Assembly (NCBI RefSeq): GCF_001636615.1
Contig: NZ_LGEK01000023.1
Location: forward strand, 1 to 59,215
Origin: Mucilaginibacter sp. L294
GTDB taxonomy: Bacteria; Bacteroidota; Bacteroidia; Sphingobacteriales; Sphingobacteriaceae
Reading direction: 5' to 3'
Length of the DNA: 59,215 bases
The translations under genes were made by a program, and so were the position numbers. Below the pieces are notes generated by a model that worked only from the letters and a program-made list of their open reading frames with translations, was not told where the DNA came from and made no database searches. Numbering within the stretch: the first letter of the stretch is position 1; every line of letters starts with the position of its first letter. Positions 9,745-19,090 of this stretch are shown piece after piece.

Positions 9745-10239
9745 TTATATCTTCTTAATTGCCGTTAACAGGTCAGTTGCTTCCGGTTGTTTTTCAAATG
9801 CCTGTATCAGTTGGCCATTCTTGCCATAAAGGGCAACGAACGGCGTATGTTGAAGCTTGTAAAAGCGCTGTACGGTGTACGTGTAACCTTCGGTACCTAA
9901 AATAAAGTTTGGATACGCTTTTAAGCCGTAATCGTTCTCAAAAGTTTTTACCATACGTATATCGGTAAATGTTATCATTATCACCTGTATGTTTTTAAAC
10001 TTAGCCATGGATGGCTTCATGTCATTGATCAATTTCTGGCAATGGGGGCAGTCCGGCGCGAAATAGATGATCATTAACGGTTTATTCTTTTCCAGGTCTG
10101 CCGGGGTCCGTATTTGGTCTTTAGTTGTAGTTATTTTATACGGGGGAATGGTACGCGGTATAATTGGGGTTTGAGTTTGAGCCTGCGTGCATGCAAAGCC
10201 GGCAACCACCGCAAATAATAAAAATATAAGTTTCTTCAT
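9745..10239 (-). CDS. Secreted thioredoxin-like protein with CPHC motif
   Basis: The protein has 164 residues from the ATG at 10239, which opens a signal peptide (MKKLIFLLFAVVAGFACTQA); the Cys at 17 could be a weak lipobox or simply near the signal peptidase site. A thioredoxin fold follows with IIYFAPDCPHCQKL, giving a CPHC redox pair at 64-67, and a cis-Pro segment near LQHTPFVALYG. It is therefore a likely periplasmic thiol-disulfide oxidoreductase, unlike the cysteine-free TlpA protein at 939-2081. The partner is unknown. It lies 12 bp or so downstream of an oxidoreductase gene on the same strand and may be co-transcribed with it. Confidence 0.85.
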   Translation of the reverse strand: MKKLIFLLFAVVAGFACTQAQTQTPIIPRTIPPYKITTTKDQIRTPADLEKNKPLMIIYFAPDCPHCQKLINDMKPSMAKFKNIQVIMITFTDIRMVKTFENDYGLKAYPNFILGTEGYTYTVQRFYKLQHTPFVALYGKNGQLIQAFEKQPEATDLLTAIKKI

Positions 10240-10266
10240 TTCTTTTATCGTCATTGAAAATGTTAA

Positions 10267-11283
10267 TTAAGCCTCCAGCAGTTCCAGCTGCCAGGCAATA
10301 TGTTCTTCGGTTACAGGGAATAACGCATTATTGCGGATTGTATGATAAACCGCGTTAAATATTTCATTATAATCTCCCTTTTGCGAAGGTACTGTTTCGG
10401 TGCTTTTTTGATTATCTACACCTACTGTTATTAGTTGCCCCTCGTTACCTGCGGGCTCAATGCCATAAGCCGGGTCGGTAGGCATCATGCCTTTGTCCAG
10501 CTGTGCTTCCTGTACATCGCTGCGATTTTTGATGAAACTGCCTAAGGTACCGTTGATCCAGAACCCCGGGGTATCTCCCGCAATTTGCAAGCCCGATGTT
10601 AAATAAACGTTGAGCTGATTGGGGTATATTAAATGATAATGGAAGTAATCAGGCACTTCAGACCCCTCGCGATAAATACCCGTGGTTTTATGGAAAGAGA
10701 TAGGTTTGCCAAATAAAGCGATGGTATTATCAATTAAATGCGCCCCGAGGTCGTACACCAAACCACCGGCCGGTACACCTTTAGTTTCCTTAAATGATTT
10801 TACACCTATCGCCGCCTTATACCTGTCCATCCTAAAGGTAACTTCTATCAGGTTACCCAAGCGGCCGCTTTCTATTACTTCTTTGGTGAATAGAAACCCA
10901 CTGTCGTACCGGCGGTTTTGATAAACCATCAGGTGTTTGTTTAACCTGCGGGCGGTATCAAAAAGCTCTTTAACCTGGGCAGATGTTGCCGCCGCGGGCT
11001 TTTCAAGCAGTACGTGTTTACCTGCCTTCATAGCCAGCATAGCATGCTCGTAATGCAGGTTGCTTGGGGTATTTACAACAACAAGTTCAACCTCGTCATC
11101 ACTCAGCAGTTCATCAATGGAGTTATACCCAACAATATCCGGGTATATATGAGCAGCCTTTTTTTCGTGGCGTTCAACAATCCCCTTTAATTTAAAACCG
11201 GGGTTGGTACTAATGAATGGGGCATGAAAAATCCTGCCCGACATGCCGTAGGCCATTAAGCCTGTAACTATTGGTGCTGCCAT
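10267..11283 (-). CDS. Gfo/Idh/MocA family oxidoreductase
   Basis: A 338-residue NAD(P)-dependent dehydrogenase of the Gfo/Idh/MocA family. The N-terminal Rossmann motif is GLMAYGMSGRIFHAPFI, followed by VVVNTPSNLHYEHA and the catalytic-lysine motif HVLLEKPAAAT. The second domain contains GGLVYDLGAHLID, where the conserved His lies. The pattern is closest to the YdgJ/YvaA-type members that act on sugars or inositols; the substrate cannot be read from the sequence. No signal peptide is present, so it is cytoplasmic. Confidence 0.9.
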   Translation of the reverse strand: MAAPIVTGLMAYGMSGRIFHAPFISTNPGFKLKGIVERHEKKAAHIYPDIVGYNSIDELLSDDEVELVVVNTPSNLHYEHAMLAMKAGKHVLLEKPAAATSAQVKELFDTARRLNKHLMVYQNRRYDSGFLFTKEVIESGRLGNLIEVTFRMDRYKAAIGVKSFKETKGVPAGGLVYDLGAHLIDNTIALFGKPISFHKTTGIYREGSEVPDYFHYHLIYPNQLNVYLTSGLQIAGDTPGFWINGTLGSFIKNRSDVQEAQLDKGMMPTDPAYGIEPAGNEGQLITVGVDNQKSTETVPSQKGDYNEIFNAVYHTIRNNALFPVTEEHIAWQLELLEA

Positions 11284-11331
11284 CTATTATATGATGCCCT
11301 TTTAGGGCGTTTGGTTTAATTATCAAAATTA

Positions 11332-13761
11332 TTATTCATCTGCAGTCCCTATGGGCGAGCCATCGGGCATTGGTAATGGTGGTTCCGGTTGAAACTTATC
11401 CGGTGTTTGCTCAAACAGTTTTATTTGCGATAAGCCGAACATCAGATTTGCCTTTGTGCTGCCTGTTGCTGTTTTCAGCGCGCCCTGCATGTATTGTTTA
11501 AGGTCGTTAATTTCCATCAGGGCAATGCCGCGTACATTCTCGGCCGCATTGGTATTGGCTGCCAAAGTTAACAACTTCTTTAAAGTTAAATTGTTCACCA
11601 TGCGTTGTAATTCGCCTTTATAGCCGGTAGGCTGCGGGGCTTTCCAGGTTTGTGCTATCAATTTATTTAAAACTGGCAGCAAGCCGGGTTGCGCACTATT
11701 CCGCGCCTGGTATTCTATTAAACGGGCAGCACGTTCGGGGTTTAGCATAAATGTTAGCGTTGTGCCTGCTGCCGATTCTGCCGCCGCTATCGGATCAAAA
11801 GTTACGCCCGTGCGCGCTTTAAATGTTTCGCGCGTGCGTGGGAAACCCACAGGCCTTGGCGGGATCATGGCTATCAGCTTTTCGGGTAGCGCTAAAGCAT
11901 CGGGCGTTAACGTGGCCATCAATGCATCAAATGCTTTCCACTGTTCTGCCGGCGATATAAATTTAGTAACGGTTTGCCCGTCATTTTTCAAAGCAAAGGT
12001 ATAATACAAGCCGCCCAGCACTTTTGAGCTTGCCTCTACCTGGTACCGGTGTATCAGGTACATGGGCACTAAAACTTCTTCAATAGTAGCCATTGGCGCA
12101 TCCTGCCTGATGGCTTTTGTGGAAAAATTATCTAAAATGTGTTTACGCAACAGCATCAGGCGGTTTAGCTCGTCGGGCGCGCTTGCCCCGCTATCCCATA
12201 AATGGGCATAGGGGTGCGCACCGCCGGGTGTGCGGGCGTCATCATCTGATATAAATTGGTGCCCTTGTTTAATAGTTTCGGTAATAATGCCCTTTAACGC
12301 CTTATCTTCATCAACCCCTTTTGCAAAGTCCTGGTAGCCGTAAAGAATAGCACGTTTATCATAAGGGCCAATTTCGGTTGTGTAGGCTTTACTTAAATCA
12401 ACAGTGCCATCGGCATTAAGCGTTACAAAAGGTGGCGGATAATCCATTACGCTGGCCCTGTTATTTACACTTGCAGCAAAATTATGTTGCAGGCCAAGGG
12501 TGTGGCCTACCTCATGCGCCGCAAGCTGGCGCAAACGGGCAACCGCTAATTTCAGCATTTTATCGCTTACGGGTTTGCCGTCCTCATAAGGTTGTACAAA
12601 ACCTTCGGCAAGTAAAAAATCCTGCCTGTCGCGTAACGATCCTAATGAAACCTGCCCTTTAATGATCTCGCCGGTACGCGGGTCGGTAATTGACGCGCCG
12701 TATGACCAGCCTCTTGTAGAGCGGTGTATCCACTGTATGATATTATAGCGTACATCCATTGGGTCGGCGCCTTCCGGTAATAATTTCACCTGGAAAGCAT
12801 CCTGGTAACCGGCTGCTTCAAATGCCTGGTTCCACCATGATGCACCTTCAATTAATGCGCTGCGTACCGGCTCGGGTGCGCCGCGGTCAACGTAATAAAC
12901 AATGGGTTTAACCGGTTGACTAAGGGCTGCGGTGGGGTCTTTTTTCTCCAGCCGGTGGCGGGCCAGGTACCGTTTGGTTATGGGCTCGTCTATCGGCGTG
13001 GCGTAATCCATATACTCAATGTTAAAATAACCGGAGCGGGGGTCAAACTTCCGCGGTTTATAGTTTGCATCAGGCAGTTTAATAAATGAGTGGTGCATGC
13101 GCACGGTAACCGCATCAGCATCAGGTGTTACCGAACTGATCTCGGGGCCGGTGCCCTTGCCGGCTAATGTAACAATAGCCTCAAATTCGGAGTTATCCGG
13201 GAAGCTTTTTGTATTGGGCAAATAAATGGCAGACCGGTTCTCATCAGGGTTGTAGGTGCCCTGGCCCTTATTTAACCTGTCGGCTATTTTATGGCTATCG
13301 CGAAGCAAAAATGATGTAATATCGATCAGCGTTTTATCGCCATCGGTAGCAACAGCGGTAAACCCATAAATGGCCGATTGTGCAAAAGCCTCCTCTACAG
13401 ATTTACGCTCATCGGCATTAGTGCTGTTTGCCCTGTAACTATAATTAGGTTGTATCAGTAATACTTTGGGGCCTATTTTAATAAACTTAACGATACGGCT
13501 ATCGCCTATCTGCCCACGGTCTAACCCCAGATCGTTTGAGCCGATACCCGATGGAAGGGAATTTACATACAGAAACTCTTTATCAAATCCATCAATTTCC
13601 AGGTAGATCTTGCCGGTTTTATTATCCCAGTAAAAGTTAAAATAACCGCTGTATTTGGTTAAGCCCTGTACTTTGGCCTGGATATTATCCTCTGCTTTTT
13701 GTGCCTTAAGTAGTGGTGAGCAAAATAGGGTTAAAAAAACAACGAGTAACGTTTTTTTCAT
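11332..13761 (-). CDS. Secreted zinc-dependent metalloprotease (DUF5117/DUF4953 type)
   Basis: The protein has 809 residues from the ATG at 13761, which opens a signal peptide (MKKTLLVVFLTLFCSPLLKAQ); a longer reading frame upstream is not needed. At about residue 415 it has HEVGHTLGLQH, the HExxHxxGxxH zinc site of metzincin-like proteases, with a later Met-turn candidate in VMDYPPP. The N-terminal part matches DUF5118/DUF5117 and the C-terminal part DUF4953, a combination common in Bacteroidota. It probably acts in the periplasm or outside the cell on proteins or peptides. It stands about 50 bp upstream of the Gfo/Idh/MocA gene, on the same strand. Confidence 0.92.
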   Translation of the reverse strand: MKKTLLVVFLTLFCSPLLKAQKAEDNIQAKVQGLTKYSGYFNFYWDNKTGKIYLEIDGFDKEFLYVNSLPSGIGSNDLGLDRGQIGDSRIVKFIKIGPKVLLIQPNYSYRANSTNADERKSVEEAFAQSAIYGFTAVATDGDKTLIDITSFLLRDSHKIADRLNKGQGTYNPDENRSAIYLPNTKSFPDNSEFEAIVTLAGKGTGPEISSVTPDADAVTVRMHHSFIKLPDANYKPRKFDPRSGYFNIEYMDYATPIDEPITKRYLARHRLEKKDPTAALSQPVKPIVYYVDRGAPEPVRSALIEGASWWNQAFEAAGYQDAFQVKLLPEGADPMDVRYNIIQWIHRSTRGWSYGASITDPRTGEIIKGQVSLGSLRDRQDFLLAEGFVQPYEDGKPVSDKMLKLAVARLRQLAAHEVGHTLGLQHNFAASVNNRASVMDYPPPFVTLNADGTVDLSKAYTTEIGPYDKRAILYGYQDFAKGVDEDKALKGIITETIKQGHQFISDDDARTPGGAHPYAHLWDSGASAPDELNRLMLLRKHILDNFSTKAIRQDAPMATIEEVLVPMYLIHRYQVEASSKVLGGLYYTFALKNDGQTVTKFISPAEQWKAFDALMATLTPDALALPEKLIAMIPPRPVGFPRTRETFKARTGVTFDPIAAAESAAGTTLTFMLNPERAARLIEYQARNSAQPGLLPVLNKLIAQTWKAPQPTGYKGELQRMVNNLTLKKLLTLAANTNAAENVRGIALMEINDLKQYMQGALKTATGSTKANLMFGLSQIKLFEQTPDKFQPEPPLPMPDGSPIGTADE

Positions 13762-13820
13762 AAGGCTGAGGGTAAGTTTGCTAAAATTATTGTTTTTAGC
13801 GGCCTTATGCAAATTGGCAA

Positions 13821-13855
13821 AAATAAAAAAGGGACAAGCTTTACGCCCATCCCTT
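13821..13855 (-). terminator. Terminator after the DUF4142 lipoprotein gene
   Basis: On the minus strand a 6-bp stem AAGGGA/TCCCTT (13850-13855 and 13829-13834) with a 15-nt loop is followed by TTTTATTTT. It lies just past the stop of the gene at 13876-14457. Confidence 0.6.
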
Positions 13856-13875
13856 CATCTTTATAAAAGACCAGC

Positions 13876-14457
13876 TTATTTCATGCTTTTTTGGATTGCT
13901 TCAATTTTAGCTAAGTGCATTTTAACTGCAGGCAGGGTTTTGGTAGCAAAAGCCATTAAATCGGCATCTTTGCAATTTTTAGAAGCATCTTCTAACATCG
14001 ATGCTACTTTTTTGTGCCCGTCAACCATAGCATCAACATAGGCTTTGTCAAAATCTTTACCTGTTTTTGCAGCAAGATCGGCAGCCATTTTTTGGTGATC
14101 AGCATCTGGCGCGGTTGGTAACGTGATGTTTTTAGTTTTTGCTATAGCCATCAGTTCTTCGTTAACTTTGGTATGGTCGGTAACCATCATAGCGCCAAAC
14201 TCTTTAACCTGGGGGTTAACCGCTTTTTCTGAAGCTAATTTACCCGCAGCAACTTCGGCCATGCCTGCGTTGGCTGCATCGGTAGCAAATTTTGCGTCGT
14301 TAGCATCTACGGCTATACCTGTAGAGCCGTTGGTGGTGGTGTCTTTAACAGCGTTTACGCTGTCGGCGGCATCTTTACTGTCTTTTGCGGCATTGTTACA
14401 TGCCTGGAATGATAAGGCTGCAACAGCCATCATTGCCACTAAACTTAATTTTTTCAT
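13876..14457 (-). CDS. DUF4142 family lipoprotein
   Basis: A 193-residue predicted lipoprotein; the signal peptide ends at LSFQACNN, with Cys as lipidation site. The mature part has a low-complexity Asp/Ala/Lys linker and then a helical ferritin-like DUF4142 domain (FATDAANAGMAEVAAGKLA, VKEFGAMMVTDHTKVNEEL, FDKAYVDAMVDGHKKV). The function of the family is not established; members are often induced in stress or stationary phase. The start at 14457 is chosen because it opens the signal peptide. It is probably a single-gene unit, with a terminator downstream and the divergent gcvH unit upstream. Confidence 0.9.
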   Translation of the reverse strand: MKKLSLVAMMAVAALSFQACNNAAKDSKDAADSVNAVKDTTTNGSTGIAVDANDAKFATDAANAGMAEVAAGKLASEKAVNPQVKEFGAMMVTDHTKVNEELMAIAKTKNITLPTAPDADHQKMAADLAAKTGKDFDKAYVDAMVDGHKKVASMLEDASKNCKDADLMAFATKTLPAVKMHLAKIEAIQKSMK

Positions 14458-14584
14458 TTTAGATAGGTGTTTTTTAGTTTTTATATTATTAGTTAACAAA
14501 TTTTACGCCATTTGGTTTGTCGATCAACACTTAATAAGTGTGTGTTAAAATTTTGCTTGCTGTTGTTATACCTTAAAGTTTTAT

Positions 14585-14592
14585 TATTTTTG
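14585..14592 (+). promoter_or_regulatory. Promoter -7 element of gcvH
   Basis: TATTTTTG matches TAnnTTTG, 19 bp before the gcvH start. A GTTG at 14562-14565, one mismatch from TTTG, lies 19 bp upstream and may be the -33 element. Confidence 0.55.
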
Positions 14593-14611
14593 ACAACATA
14601 AATCAATCGAT

Positions 14612-14992
14612 ATGAATTTTCCTGCAGAGTTAAAATACACCAGCGATCACGAGTGGATAAGAATTGAAGGCGATGAGGCTTACATTGGTATAACCGAGTT
14701 TGCCCAGGGCGAATTAGGCGACATTGTTTATATAGACATCAATACTGTTGGGCAGGACGTTACCAAAGAATCTGTTTTTGGCACCGTTGAAGCCGTTAAA
14801 ACCGTATCAGACCTGTTTATGCCTATTGACGGGACCATCCTTGAGGTGAACAAAAAACTGGATAGCCAGCCCGAGTTGGTTAACTCTGACCCATATGGCG
14901 ATGGATGGATGGTTAAGATAAAAATTAGCAACTCTGCCGATGTTGAGAAACTTTTAGATGCAGATGCTTACAAAGGCGTTATTGGCCAATAA
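14612..14992 (+). CDS. gcvH: Glycine cleavage system H protein
   Basis: This 126-residue lipoyl carrier shuttles the aminomethyl group between the P and T proteins of the glycine cleavage system and can also act in lipoate relay. The lipoylation site is Lys63 in [11 protein letters not shown], with the family start [15 protein letters not shown] and the usual length. The other gcv genes are not in this window. It is the first gene of a tight unit with a VanZ-like gene (6-bp gap) and a tiny lipoprotein gene. Confidence 0.96.
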   Translation: MNFPAELKYTSDHEWIRIEGDEAYIGITEFAQGELGDIVYIDINTVGQDVTKESVFGTVEAVKTVSDLFMPIDGTILEVNKKLDSQPELVNSDPYGDGWMVKIKISNSADVEKLLDADAYKGVIGQ

Positions 14993-14998
14993 GTTTAA

Positions 14999-15394
14999 AT
15001 GAAACAAACACTAAAATATTACGGGCCTGCAATTTTGTGGGCCCTGTTTATTTTACTCATATGTGCTATACCGTTTGGTAGCATTGGCAATTCGCCCCTG
15101 TTTTTCCCGGGGTTTGATAAGCTGGTGCATTGCGGCGTGTTCTTTGTGCTCTCCGTTCTGTATTGCTGTGGCAGTATCCGTAAATGGAATACCCGCAGCA
15201 TCCGCATAGAAATTGCCATGAAGAACACCATTGTGCTGATCAGTTACGGTGCCTTAATAGAGGTATTGCAATCAAAGATTTTTACCTGGCGCAGCGGTGA
15301 TTGGAATGATTTGCTTGCCGATACCATTGGCGGGTGTATGGGAATATTCGCGGTGTTGTTAACCAGTAATGCTATCAATCATGAAAAAAGCTAA
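14999..15394 (+). CDS. VanZ family membrane protein
   Basis: A 131-residue membrane protein with about four hydrophobic segments and the VanZ features FPGFDKLVHCGVFFVLS and W(R)SGDWNDLLADTIGG. VanZ of enterococci gives low-level teicoplanin resistance, but most VanZ-like proteins are of unknown function. It starts 6 bp after gcvH, so translation is probably coupled. The end overlaps the next small gene by 14 bp. Confidence 0.85.
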   Translation: MKQTLKYYGPAILWALFILLICAIPFGSIGNSPLFFPGFDKLVHCGVFFVLSVLYCCGSIRKWNTRSIRIEIAMKNTIVLISYGALIEVLQSKIFTWRSGDWNDLLADTIGGCMGIFAVLLTSNAINHEKS

Positions 15395-15518
15395 ATACTT
15401 ATCAGTAGTTTTACTCATCACCATGGCGCTGTCATCATGCGGCATCTTTAAAAAGGACTGTAACTGCCCACATTTTAGTAACGCAAAGGCTATTAAAAAC
15501 CACACACACCTCGCGTAA
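15381..15518 (+). CDS. Small lipoprotein, 45 residues
   Basis: A short frame starting with ATG at 15381, overlapping the end of the VanZ-like gene by 14 bp. It encodes 45 residues: a signal peptide with MALSSCG as lipobox (Cys20), then a short mature part with Cys27 and Cys29 in KKDCNCPHF. The lipoprotein signal, the overlap with the gene before it and the Lys/Cys-rich tail argue for a real gene; the function is unknown. The clustered cysteines could bind metal or pair with a partner, which is only inference. Confidence 0.65.
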   Translation: MKKAKYLSVVLLITMALSSCGIFKKDCNCPHFSNAKAIKNHTHLA

Positions 15519-15528
15519 GTTGATTTCA

Positions 15529-15607
15529 CGCAAAGACGCTAAGACGCGATTTTGCGGAAGTTAAAAGCATTTTCTTCAACTCATTATTGCGTCTCTGCGT
15601 CTTTGCG
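15529..15607. repeat. Palindromic intergenic repeat (CGCAAAGACGC type)
   Basis: Imperfect 19-bp inverted arms at 15529-15547 and 15589-15607 (GCAAAGACGCTAAGACGC against GCGTCTCTGCGTCTTTGC) with a 41-nt loop. It lies between the small lipoprotein gene and the feoA promoter. No gene is seen in 15519-15746. Confidence 0.8.
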
Positions 15608-15697
15608 AGAGAAAAAAACAGATTGATTTTCACACCCACATCTTACGTGAAATAAAAGTCTTCTCCAAAACTTTACGCAAACAACACAATCCCCTTA

Positions 15698-15728
15698 TTT
15701 GGATTTGTTATAAATAAGCTTACATTTG
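15698..15728 (+). promoter_or_regulatory. Promoter of feoAB
   Basis: TTTG at 15698-15701 and TACATTTG at 15721-15728, with a 19-bp spacer, match the Bacteroidota sigma factor consensus at both boxes. The -7 element ends 18 bp before the feoA ATG. No clear iron-box operator was recognised. Confidence 0.8.
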
Positions 15729-15746
15729 TAATCTAATTTTACGCAA

Positions 15747-15962
15747 ATGACGCTTGAACAGCTTGGAGTAGGAGAAACAGGAATAGTAAAGGAATTTACT
15801 GATCTTGAAATGTCTGTAAAGCTGATGGAGATGGGTTGCCTTCCGGGCGAGTCTGTCAGGGTTTCCCGTATTGCACCGCTTGGCGATCCTATCGCTATCC
15901 ATGTTTCGGGCTACCAGCTAAGTTTGCGCAGGTTCGAAGCATCCACCATAATTTTGCAATAG
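15747..15962 (+). CDS. feoA: FeoA family protein
   Basis: A 71-residue SH3-like protein of the ferrous iron uptake system, with TLEQLGVGETGIVKEF, MEMGCLPGESVRV and the closing DPIAIHVSGYQLSLR typical of FeoA. It is thought to act in the cytoplasm on FeoB, perhaps on its G domain. It precedes feoB by 18 bp in a two-gene operon with its own promoter. Confidence 0.94.
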   Translation: MTLEQLGVGETGIVKEFTDLEMSVKLMEMGCLPGESVRVSRIAPLGDPIAIHVSGYQLSLRRFEASTIILQ

Positions 15963-15980
15963 CACATCTATATATAACAC

Positions 15981-18095
15981 TTGAAAGCCGATATCAGAGT
16001 AGCGCTTGTAGGAAATCCAAATACCGGTAAATCGACACTCTTTAATGCACTAACCGGGTTAAATCAAAAGATAGGAAATTTTCCGGGTGTTACCGTTGAT
16101 AAAAAAATTGGTTACAGCCAGCTTCCTGATGGGCGCCGTGCCGAGATCATCGACCTTCCGGGCACCTACAGCCTGTATCCAAAAAGCAAAGACGAATCCA
16201 TTGTATTTTCTGTACTGGCCGAAAAAGCCACCGAGCTTACGCCCGACCTGGTTATCGTTATCATTGATGCCACTAACCTTAAGCGTAACCTGCTTCTATA
16301 TACCCAGGTTGCCGACCTGAAGATCCCGGTTATCATCGCCTTAAACATGATGGACCAGGCAAAAAAGGCGAAGATAGAAATTGACGTAGAGTTACTTTCG
16401 CAGCGTTTGGGCGTACCTATTGTACCGGTATCTGCCCGTAAGCTGGAAGGGATTGAGCAACTAAAAAACATCATATCATACGCCAACAAGCTTGCCCTGC
16501 AGATGGATAGCATTGATGTAAAAACCCTTGCCCCGGCATTAATAGCAGATATAAGCGAAGAGATAGATACGGATAACCCGTACTTTGCCCTGCAATTGGC
16601 GCACCAGCACGAAACCTTAAAATTTTTAACCCCGGCCCAAAGCGACCGCATAGAGGAGCTGGAGCACAAACACTCCTTCCATTCGCAAAAGGCACAGGCT
16701 ACAGAAACCATCGCGCGCTACAACTACATTAACGATGTGTTGTATGACACCGTGCACACGCCCGTAACCGCGCATGATGAATCGGTTAGCAACAAGATAG
16801 ACAAGATATTAACACACCGGGTGTTCGGCTTTATCATTTTCATGGGCGTATTACTGTTCATGTTCCAGTCGATATTTGCCTGGTCGGCGTACCCCATGTC
16901 GCTGATTGAAGACCTTTTTGTTTGGATAGAAGGCGGCCTGCGCAGCGTGTTGCCCGGCGGCCCACTTGCCGACCTGCTGATTGACGGCGTTGTTGCCGGC
17001 CTGAGCGGCGTAATTGTATTTATCCCGCAGATAGCCATCCTGTTCGCCTTTATATCCATACTGGAAGATACGGGCTACATGTCGCGCGTTACGTTTATGA
17101 TGGATAAGATCATGCGGAAGGTTGGCCTTAACGGAAAATCGGTTGTGCCGCTGATAGGTGGCTTTGCCTGCGCCGTGCCATCCATTATGAGTACCCGTAC
17201 CATCGAGAATTGGAAGGACAGGATGATCACCATTATGGTAACGCCATTGGTAGCCTGCTCCGCCCGGTTACCGGTATATACCCTGTTAATAGCGCTTGTA
17301 GTGCCCCATAAAAACGTTTGGTGGATATTTAACCTGCAAGGCCTGGCCTTAACGGGGATGTATGTATTAAGCCTGGTATCGGCCGTTATTGTGGCTTACG
17401 TAATGAAGTTTATACTGAAAGCCCGCGAACGTGGTTACTTTATTATGGAGCTGCCCGTTTACCGCATGCCAAGGTGGAACAACGTATTATTCTCGATGTA
17501 TGAGCGTTCCAAAACATTTGTACTGCAGGCGGGTAAGGTTATTATTGCCGTATCGGTAATATTATGGGTATTGTCATCATACGGGCCGGGCAACCGGTTC
17601 GAAAAAATAGAGCAAACCTACAGCCAGCCGCAATACACCAAAACCATGACACCGGATAGCCTGAAGCGTGTTATATCAACCGAAAAGCTGGAAAACTCAT
17701 ACGCCGGTGTTTTAGGCCATACTATAGAGCCTGTTATTAAGCCGTTAGGCTTCGATTGGAAGATTGGTATCGCATTGATCACCTCCTTTGCCGCGCGCGA
17801 GGTATTTGTGGGCACTATGGCCACCATTTATAGTGTAGAGGGCGATGCCGACAAGATAGACTCCGTACAGGATAAGATGCGTAACGCCAAAAACCCGCAA
17901 ACCGGCCAGCCTGTGTTTACGCTGGCGGTAGCCTTTTCACTGATGATGTTTTACGCCTTTGCCATGCAATGCGCCAGCACCGTTGCCGTGGTGTACCGCG
18001 AAACCAAAGACTGGCGCTGGCCCGCCGCGCAATTCGCCTACATGACAGTACTGGCTTACGGGGCTTCGTTTTTAGTTTATCATCTTTTAAAGTAG
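15981..18095 (+). CDS. feoB: Ferrous iron transport protein B
   Basis: A 704-residue Fe(II) permease of the inner membrane. The N-terminal G domain shows G1 GNPNTGKST, G3 DLPGTYSL, G4 NMMD and G5 VSARK; after a helical spacer come two gate regions and the FeoB C-terminal membrane domain (GFACAVPSIMSTRTI, with the conserved Cys and Pro, and ITSFAAREVFVGTMATIY). The start is TTG at 15981; the protein reads KADIRVALVGNPN right after it, so little room is left for another start. Import of Fe(II) fits with the iron-demanding Sdh and ferredoxin genes nearby, though no functional link is implied. Confidence 0.96.
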   Translation: MKADIRVALVGNPNTGKSTLFNALTGLNQKIGNFPGVTVDKKIGYSQLPDGRRAEIIDLPGTYSLYPKSKDESIVFSVLAEKATELTPDLVIVIIDATNLKRNLLLYTQVADLKIPVIIALNMMDQAKKAKIEIDVELLSQRLGVPIVPVSARKLEGIEQLKNIISYANKLALQMDSIDVKTLAPALIADISEEIDTDNPYFALQLAHQHETLKFLTPAQSDRIEELEHKHSFHSQKAQATETIARYNYINDVLYDTVHTPVTAHDESVSNKIDKILTHRVFGFIIFMGVLLFMFQSIFAWSAYPMSLIEDLFVWIEGGLRSVLPGGPLADLLIDGVVAGLSGVIVFIPQIAILFAFISILEDTGYMSRVTFMMDKIMRKVGLNGKSVVPLIGGFACAVPSIMSTRTIENWKDRMITIMVTPLVACSARLPVYTLLIALVVPHKNVWWIFNLQGLALTGMYVLSLVSAVIVAYVMKFILKARERGYFIMELPVYRMPRWNNVLFSMYERSKTFVLQAGKVIIAVSVILWVLSSYGPGNRFEKIEQTYSQPQYTKTMTPDSLKRVISTEKLENSYAGVLGHTIEPVIKPLGFDWKIGIALITSFAAREVFVGTMATIYSVEGDADKIDSVQDKMRNAKNPQTGQPVFTLAVAFSLMMFYAFAMQCASTVAVVYRETKDWRWPAAQFAYMTVLAYGASFLVYHLLK

Positions 18096-18104
18096 CCGAT
18101 AAGC

Positions 18105-18992
18105 TTACCCTAAATTCGCCTTAAAAAAATCAATGGTACGTTTCCAGGCAAGTTCTGCCGCTGCTTTGTCATAACGCGGGGTGGTATCATTATGGAAACC
18201 ATGATTGGCCCCTTCATAAATAAAAGCTTCGTATTTTTTGCCATTTGCTTTTAAGGCGGCTTCATATGCCGGCCAGCCGCCGGTTATGCGTGTATCAAGC
18301 GATGCATAATGCAATAATAACGGCGCTTTAATTTTCGGTACATCTTCTGTAGCGGGCTGGCTTCCGTAAAAAGGGACAGCTGCCGCAAGGTCGGGGATGC
18401 GTACAGCCATCATATTGGCAATGCCGCCGCCGTAGCAAAAACCAACCACACCAACTTTACCGTTACAATCCTTATGATTTTTGAGGTAGTTATATGCGTC
18501 AATAAAATTCTGCTCCATTTCACCTTTGTCGCGCGTGGCCTGCATTTCGCGGCCTTTATCGTCGTTACCGGGGTAGCCGCCAAGTGGGGTTAGGGCATCA
18601 GGCGCAAGCGAGATAAACCCAGCCAGTGCCGCTCGCCTTGCCACATCTTCAATATAGGGGTTCAGGCCCCTGTTCTCATGAACAACGATAATACCGCCCA
18701 GTTTCGTTTTCGCATCCACCGGTTTTGATAACAGCCCTTTGATATTCCCGCCGCCTTTTGGAGAAGGGTAGGTAATGTATTCTGACTTTAAACGCGGGTC
18801 GTCTGCTTTAACCTGGATATTTTCCTTGTAATCGGGCATCAGGAAACTCATCAGCGCGGGTACGGTTAGCCCACCCACTGCATACAGGGAAAGCTTTTCC
18901 ATAAATGTGCGCCTGTTTAGGCGGCTGTGCGCATAATCATCATACAGGTCAAACACTTCCTGTTTAATGTCTTCTTTTTTTATCTGGCTCAT
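18105..18992 (-). CDS. Dienelactone hydrolase family protein
   Basis: A 295-residue alpha/beta hydrolase. The nucleophile elbow is VGFCYGGG with Cys186, as in dienelactone hydrolases, and the Asp and His partners are likely in LDTRITGG and GANHGFHND. The N-terminus has [25 protein letters not shown] (residues 26-50), a twin-arginine motif before a hydrophobic stretch, so export by Tat is possible though the n-region is long. The physiological substrate is unknown. It converges with feoB, separated by 9 bp. Confidence 0.88.
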   Translation of the reverse strand: MSQIKKEDIKQEVFDLYDDYAHSRLNRRTFMEKLSLYAVGGLTVPALMSFLMPDYKENIQVKADDPRLKSEYITYPSPKGGGNIKGLLSKPVDAKTKLGGIIVVHENRGLNPYIEDVARRAALAGFISLAPDALTPLGGYPGNDDKGREMQATRDKGEMEQNFIDAYNYLKNHKDCNGKVGVVGFCYGGGIANMMAVRIPDLAAAVPFYGSQPATEDVPKIKAPLLLHYASLDTRITGGWPAYEAALKANGKKYEAFIYEGANHGFHNDTTPRYDKAAAELAWKRTIDFFKANLG

Positions 18993-19090
18993 ACTAAAAG
19001 GCTTTACTCAAATTTAAACATTCGTTGCAATGCCGTGGGCATCCCATTTGTAACAGTGTAGTTACCGCCAATGTTTTAATAAACAGTATG

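Noticed and set aside
15019..15231. 70-residue frame antisense to the VanZ-like gene
   Set aside because: It mirrors a membrane protein gene on the other strand and shows no independent coding feature.
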